64,000 nucleotides of DNA from JBEKCP01 sp049509515 (GTDB lineage Bacteria > Planctomycetota > Planctomycetia > Pirellulales > Thermoguttaceae). The position numbers and the translations under genes are program-made. The stretch covers positions 1-64,000 of the forward strand of contig JBEKZV010000024.1 in the NCBI GenBank assembly GCA_049509515.1, in the 5' to 3' direction. The notes beneath the pieces are model-generated. The model was not told the origin of the DNA, searched no databases, and was given only the letters and a program-made list of their open reading frames with translations. Positions 61,090 to 64,000 of the stretch are shown piece after piece (positions within the stretch are counted from its first letter, which is position 1; every line of letters starts with the position of its first letter).

Positions 61090-64000
61090 ATGTTGCGTTA
61101 CCTTCCTGTCGCGCGGGGCTGGCCGCGCGGGCTGTGGCGGCTGTGCCTGGGCGGTCTGCTGGGCCTCGCCGGGCCGGCGCGGCCCGCGGCGGCCCAGCTC
61201 GCCGAGCGGATTGCACCCAGCCGCATGTATCACGTGGCCTTCGGGGACTTCTACGACGGCGAATACAGGGTCGCCCTGGACCGTTTCCTTACCGAGGGGC
61301 GGTCGGCGATCAAGGCGGGCACGGCGCGATGGATCGATTCGATCTGCTACGAGACGATGTGCGGCGAGTGTTACTACCAGATGGGCGCTTTCCCGAAGGC
61401 GCTGGGGCACTACACCGCGGCGCTCGAGATCTACCTGGCCAACGCGAACTGGATGGTCGCGGTGCAGTTTCCGGCGATCATGGTGGATCCCGGCCTGCAC
61501 CGCCCGCCGCCGTGGGCCGCGCGGCCGCCCCAGGGCCGCTTCGGGCAGTTTCCCACGACTATGCTCATCGGCCAGGGGCAGATCGACAACACGGCCGCGG
61601 TCGTGCAGGGCGGGGTGGTCCAGCAGGCCGTGCTGTTCCCGATCGAGCCGGCCGAGATCGTCCGCACCACCGCGCTGGCGATCCGGCGGCGGGCGCAGCT
61701 CCTGGGGCCCATGAGCGCCCACGACCCGCTGTTCGAGAACCTGGTCGTGGCGCTGTCGCGCCGTCCCGGTCCGCCGAACCACTGGTCGGAGGCGTGGATC
61801 AACCTGGAATTGGGGGTGGCGCTGGCGGCGGCCGGCCGCGAAGTCCAGGCCGTCTCGACCTTGCAGCGGGCTACGATCGCCGCCGGCGAATACATGCACC
61901 CCTTGAGCAGCATTGCGCACCTGGAACTCGGCCGCCTGGCCGCCGCCCGCGGCGACTACGTCCTCGCTTCCCAGCACTTCGAGGAGGCCACGTACACGGC
62001 TTATTACTTCCTGGACTCCGGCAGATATCCGGACGCGGGCGTGCTGGAGGAGGCGTTTCGCTGCGGGGCGGTGGTGCACCTGATGACCAACCGCAAGGGG
62101 ATGTATCCGCCGCTGGCCCCGGCCCTGCAATGGGCCGGGGGGACGCGGCTCCGGCAGTTGCAGGTTTCGTTGATGCTCCTGGCCGCCGAGAACCAGGCCG
62201 TGTTTGGGCAAACGGTTGCGGCGGCCCAGATGCTCGACAAGGCCGGAGTGCAGATCGCCCGCCGCACGATGGGCGCCGGCCGGATCGGTGCCCGGCGGAA
62301 CTTCTTGGCGGCGCTGACCCTGTTCCAGGAGAAGAAGATCCCCGAGGGCGAAATGCCGCTGGCGGCGGCGATGAAGTTCATGCAGCAAGGCTCCTTCTGG
62401 CTGTTCCACCTGTCGCTGGTGGACAACTTCTATCTGGGCGGTTCCGGCGGGCCCGCCGGAACCCGCGACGCCCTGGACCTGTTCAACGTCGTCCTCCGCG
62501 ACCCGCTGCCCCAGGATTGGCTCAGCGAGCCGATGGAGGCGCTCGCGGTGCTCGTGACGCCGCACCCGGGGCCCTACGAGCACTGGTTCGAGGCCGCCCT
62601 GGCCCGCAAGAACCACGAAGCCGCCATCGTCATCGCCGATCGCGCCCGGCGGCACCGCTTCCTGAGCACGCTCCCCTTGGGCGGGCGGGTCGAGTCGCTC
62701 CGCCGGGTCCTGGAAGGTCCGCAGGAGATGCTCAGCCCGCTGGCCCTCCTCCAGCGGCAGGAGCTCCTCACCCGTTTCCCCGAATACGACCGGCTCCGGC
62801 AACAGGCCGAGGAGCTCCACAAGAAGCTGGCCGCGATGCCGCTGGTGTCGGAAGACGCCGACGTGCTGCGGCAGGAGACCGAGGGCCTGCGGCAATTGGC
62901 GGCCGTCGGCCGCCGCCAGCAGACCGTCCTCTACGAAATGTCGGTCCGCCGCGAGCCGGCCGACCTGGCCTTCCCCCCGCTGCGAACCACCCCCGATCTC
63001 CAGAAGTCGCTGGCCAAGGGAAATGCCCTGCTGATCTTCTTCGCCACCGGCAAGGGAATGCACGCCTTCCTGCTCAACCGGGAGCGGTACTGCGACTGGC
63101 CGCTGGCCGCCACGCCCCAGCTTCTCGGGCGGCAGACCGCGGCCTTGCTGCGGGAGATGGGCAACCACCAGCAGAACTACGACCTGAGCCTGAAGGAGTT
63201 GACTGATACGAAGTGGAAGGCCACGGGCCGCGACCTGCTGGACACCCTGCTGCGGGGCTCGCGGGCCGACTTCTCGACGAAGTTCGACGAGCTGGCGATC
63301 GTGCCGGACGGCATTCTGTGGTATCTGCCGTTCGAGGCGCTGATGGTTTCGGCCGGCGGGCAGTTGCAGCCGCTGATTTCGCGGGTCCGCGTGCGGTATG
63401 CGCCGACTGCGTCGCTGGCCGTGCCGCTGCCTGGCTTGGGGCACCGCCTCGGCAACACCGCGGTGCTCGTCGGGCGGATCTACCCCAAGCTCGACGAGGA
63501 CGCCGTCCCGGCCGCCTTCGCGCAATTGTCCCGGGCGATCCCGGGCTGCGTGGCGGTGCGGGCGCCGCTGCCGGCCAGCTCCGCCCTCTACGCCCGGCTG
63601 CTGGACCGCCTGATCGTCCTGGACGACCTCAACGTGACGCCGGAGCACATGCCCTACGGCTGGTCGCCGCTGCCCCTGGACCGCAACAAGCCCGGCGGCA
63701 CGCTGGCCGACTGGATCGCCCTGCCCTGGGGCGGGCCGGAGCAGATCCTCCTGCCCGGTTTCCACACGGCCGCCGAGGAATCGCTGAAGCGGCCCGGCCG
63801 CGGCGCGGCGGGCAACGAGATCTTCCTGAGCGTCTGCGGCTTGATGGCCGACGGCGCACGCACCATTCTGCTGAGCCGCTGGCGGACCGGCGGACAGACC
63901 AGCCTCGACCTGACCCGCGAGTTCGCCCAGGAACTGCCGCACACTTCCCCGGCCGACGCGTGGCAGCGGGCCGTGCAGGTAGTGGCCGGCTCGCGGCTGA
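61090..64000 (+). CDS. exported CHAT-domain (caspase-like) protein, 3' end outside window
   Basis: The frame is open to the window end (970 codons visible, no stop). An N-terminal hydrophobic signal (LWRLCLGGLLGLAGPARPAAA) is followed by alpha-helical TPR-like repeats (FYDGEYRVALDRFLTEGRSA) and, from about residue 650, a CHAT peptidase domain. The catalytic His892 (GFHTAAEE) and Cys916 (FLSVCGLMADGA) are both present, so protease activity is plausible. GGAG is 6 nt before the ATG. Exported CHAT proteins are common in Planctomycetota. No CRISPR genes are nearby, so it is not a Craspase partner. Confidence 0.88.
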   Translation, partial: MLRYLPVARGWPRGLWRLCLGGLLGLAGPARPAAAQLAERIAPSRMYHVAFGDFYDGEYRVALDRFLTEGRSAIKAGTARWIDSICYETMCGECYYQMGAFPKALGHYTAALEIYLANANWMVAVQFPAIMVDPGLHRPPPWAARPPQGRFGQFPTTMLIGQGQIDNTAAVVQGGVVQQAVLFPIEPAEIVRTTALAIRRRAQLLGPMSAHDPLFENLVVALSRRPGPPNHWSEAWINLELGVALAAAGREVQAVSTLQRATIAAGEYMHPLSSIAHLELGRLAAARGDYVLASQHFEEATYTAYYFLDSGRYPDAGVLEEAFRCGAVVHLMTNRKGMYPPLAPALQWAGGTRLRQLQVSLMLLAAENQAVFGQTVAAAQMLDKAGVQIARRTMGAGRIGARRNFLAALTLFQEKKIPEGEMPLAAAMKFMQQGSFWLFHLSLVDNFYLGGSGGPAGTRDALDLFNVVLRDPLPQDWLSEPMEALAVLVTPHPGPYEHWFEAALARKNHEAAIVIADRARRHRFLSTLPLGGRVESLRRVLEGPQEMLSPLALLQRQELLTRFPEYDRLRQQAEELHKKLAAMPLVSEDADVLRQETEGLRQLAAVGRRQQTVLYEMSVRREPADLAFPPLRTTPDLQKSLAKGNALLIFFATGKGMHAFLLNRERYCDWPLAATPQLLGRQTAALLREMGNHQQNYDLSLKELTDTKWKATGRDLLDTLLRGSRADFSTKFDELAIVPDGILWYLPFEALMVSAGGQLQPLISRVRVRYAPTASLAVPLPGLGHRLGNTAVLVGRIYPKLDEDAVPAAFAQLSRAIPGCVAVRAPLPASSALYARLLDRLIVLDDLNVTPEHMPYGWSPLPLDRNKPGGTLADWIALPWGGPEQILLPGFHTAAEESLKRPGRGAAGNEIFLSVCGLMADGARTILLSRWRTGGQTSLDLTREFAQELPHTSPADAWQRAVQVVAGSRL

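Noticed and set aside
61134..63206. Long plus-strand frame in another phase within the CHAT gene
   Set aside because: Arg/Pro/Gly-rich shadow. The real frame starts at 61090 and runs past the window end.
60907..63942. Very long open frame on the minus strand opposite the CHAT gene
   Set aside because: Repetitive Arg/Gly/Gln composition typical of antisense frames in GC-rich DNA. The plus-strand frame has a signal peptide, domain motifs and a ribosome site.
61090..64000. CRISPR-associated TPR-CHAT (Craspase)
   Set aside because: The protein has an export signal, and no effector or crRNA-processing genes are nearby.

Overview
The window looks like a high-GC Planctomycetota chromosome, probably Pirellulales-like. 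The evidence is a DUF1559 pseudopilin-type protein, a secreted CHAT protease-like protein, a bacterial topoisomerase VI operon, small Cys-rich and lipoprotein exports, secreted carbohydrate-active enzymes, and several dispersed palindromic repeat families. Taxonomy is inferred from gene content only. No rRNA, tRNA or CRISPR array was found.

0-8.1 kb: a secreted VWA protein, two tandem Cys-rich secreted proteins, then topoisomerase VI subunits B and A. The two subunit genes are separated by about 2.1 kb carrying four small unknown genes, including a DUF6210-like protein and a possible PD-(D/E)XK nuclease-like protein. A hicBA module follows. 8.2-15 kb: DUF1559 protein, quinone oxidoreductase, ribosomal protein L21, and an oxidative-stress set (ferritin, 2-Cys peroxiredoxin, metal permease, flavodiiron protein).

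15-20.3 kb: an accessory stretch with a ParE/RelE-like toxin-antitoxin pair and its promoter, a DUF6788-like gene, a segmental duplication whose second copy is frameshifted by a 62-bp deletion, and a possible second toxin-antitoxin-like pair. 20.3-28.1 kb (minus strand): an RlmI-like methyltransferase, then L-arabinose catabolism (POT transporter, araB, araD, araA in transcription order). 28.3-37.8 kb (plus): a large DUF11-type surface protein, a compact three-gene cassette (papain-like/NlpC amidase, unknown, DUF6941), a carboxymuconolactone decarboxylase-like protein, and a two-gene NAD-dependent formate dehydrogenase.

39-46 kb: a 6.5-kb gene for a TIR-transmembrane-WD40-TPR protein with two small membrane-protein ORFs upstream and a DksA/TraR zinc-finger remnant under its 3' end. 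46.3-48.6 kb is degenerate and repeat-rich. 48.6-59.9 kb carries secreted polysaccharide-active proteins: a GH51 arabinofuranosidase, an NBR1-like-domain protein, an alpha/beta hydrolase and a DUF4091/NPCBM glycosidase-like protein. Arabinose released by the GH51 enzyme would feed the ara operon. Inside this cluster are two derivatives of a REP-flanked RAYT transposase element. The window ends with a small membrane protein, a lipoprotein with a clear intrinsic terminator, and an incomplete CHAT-domain gene.
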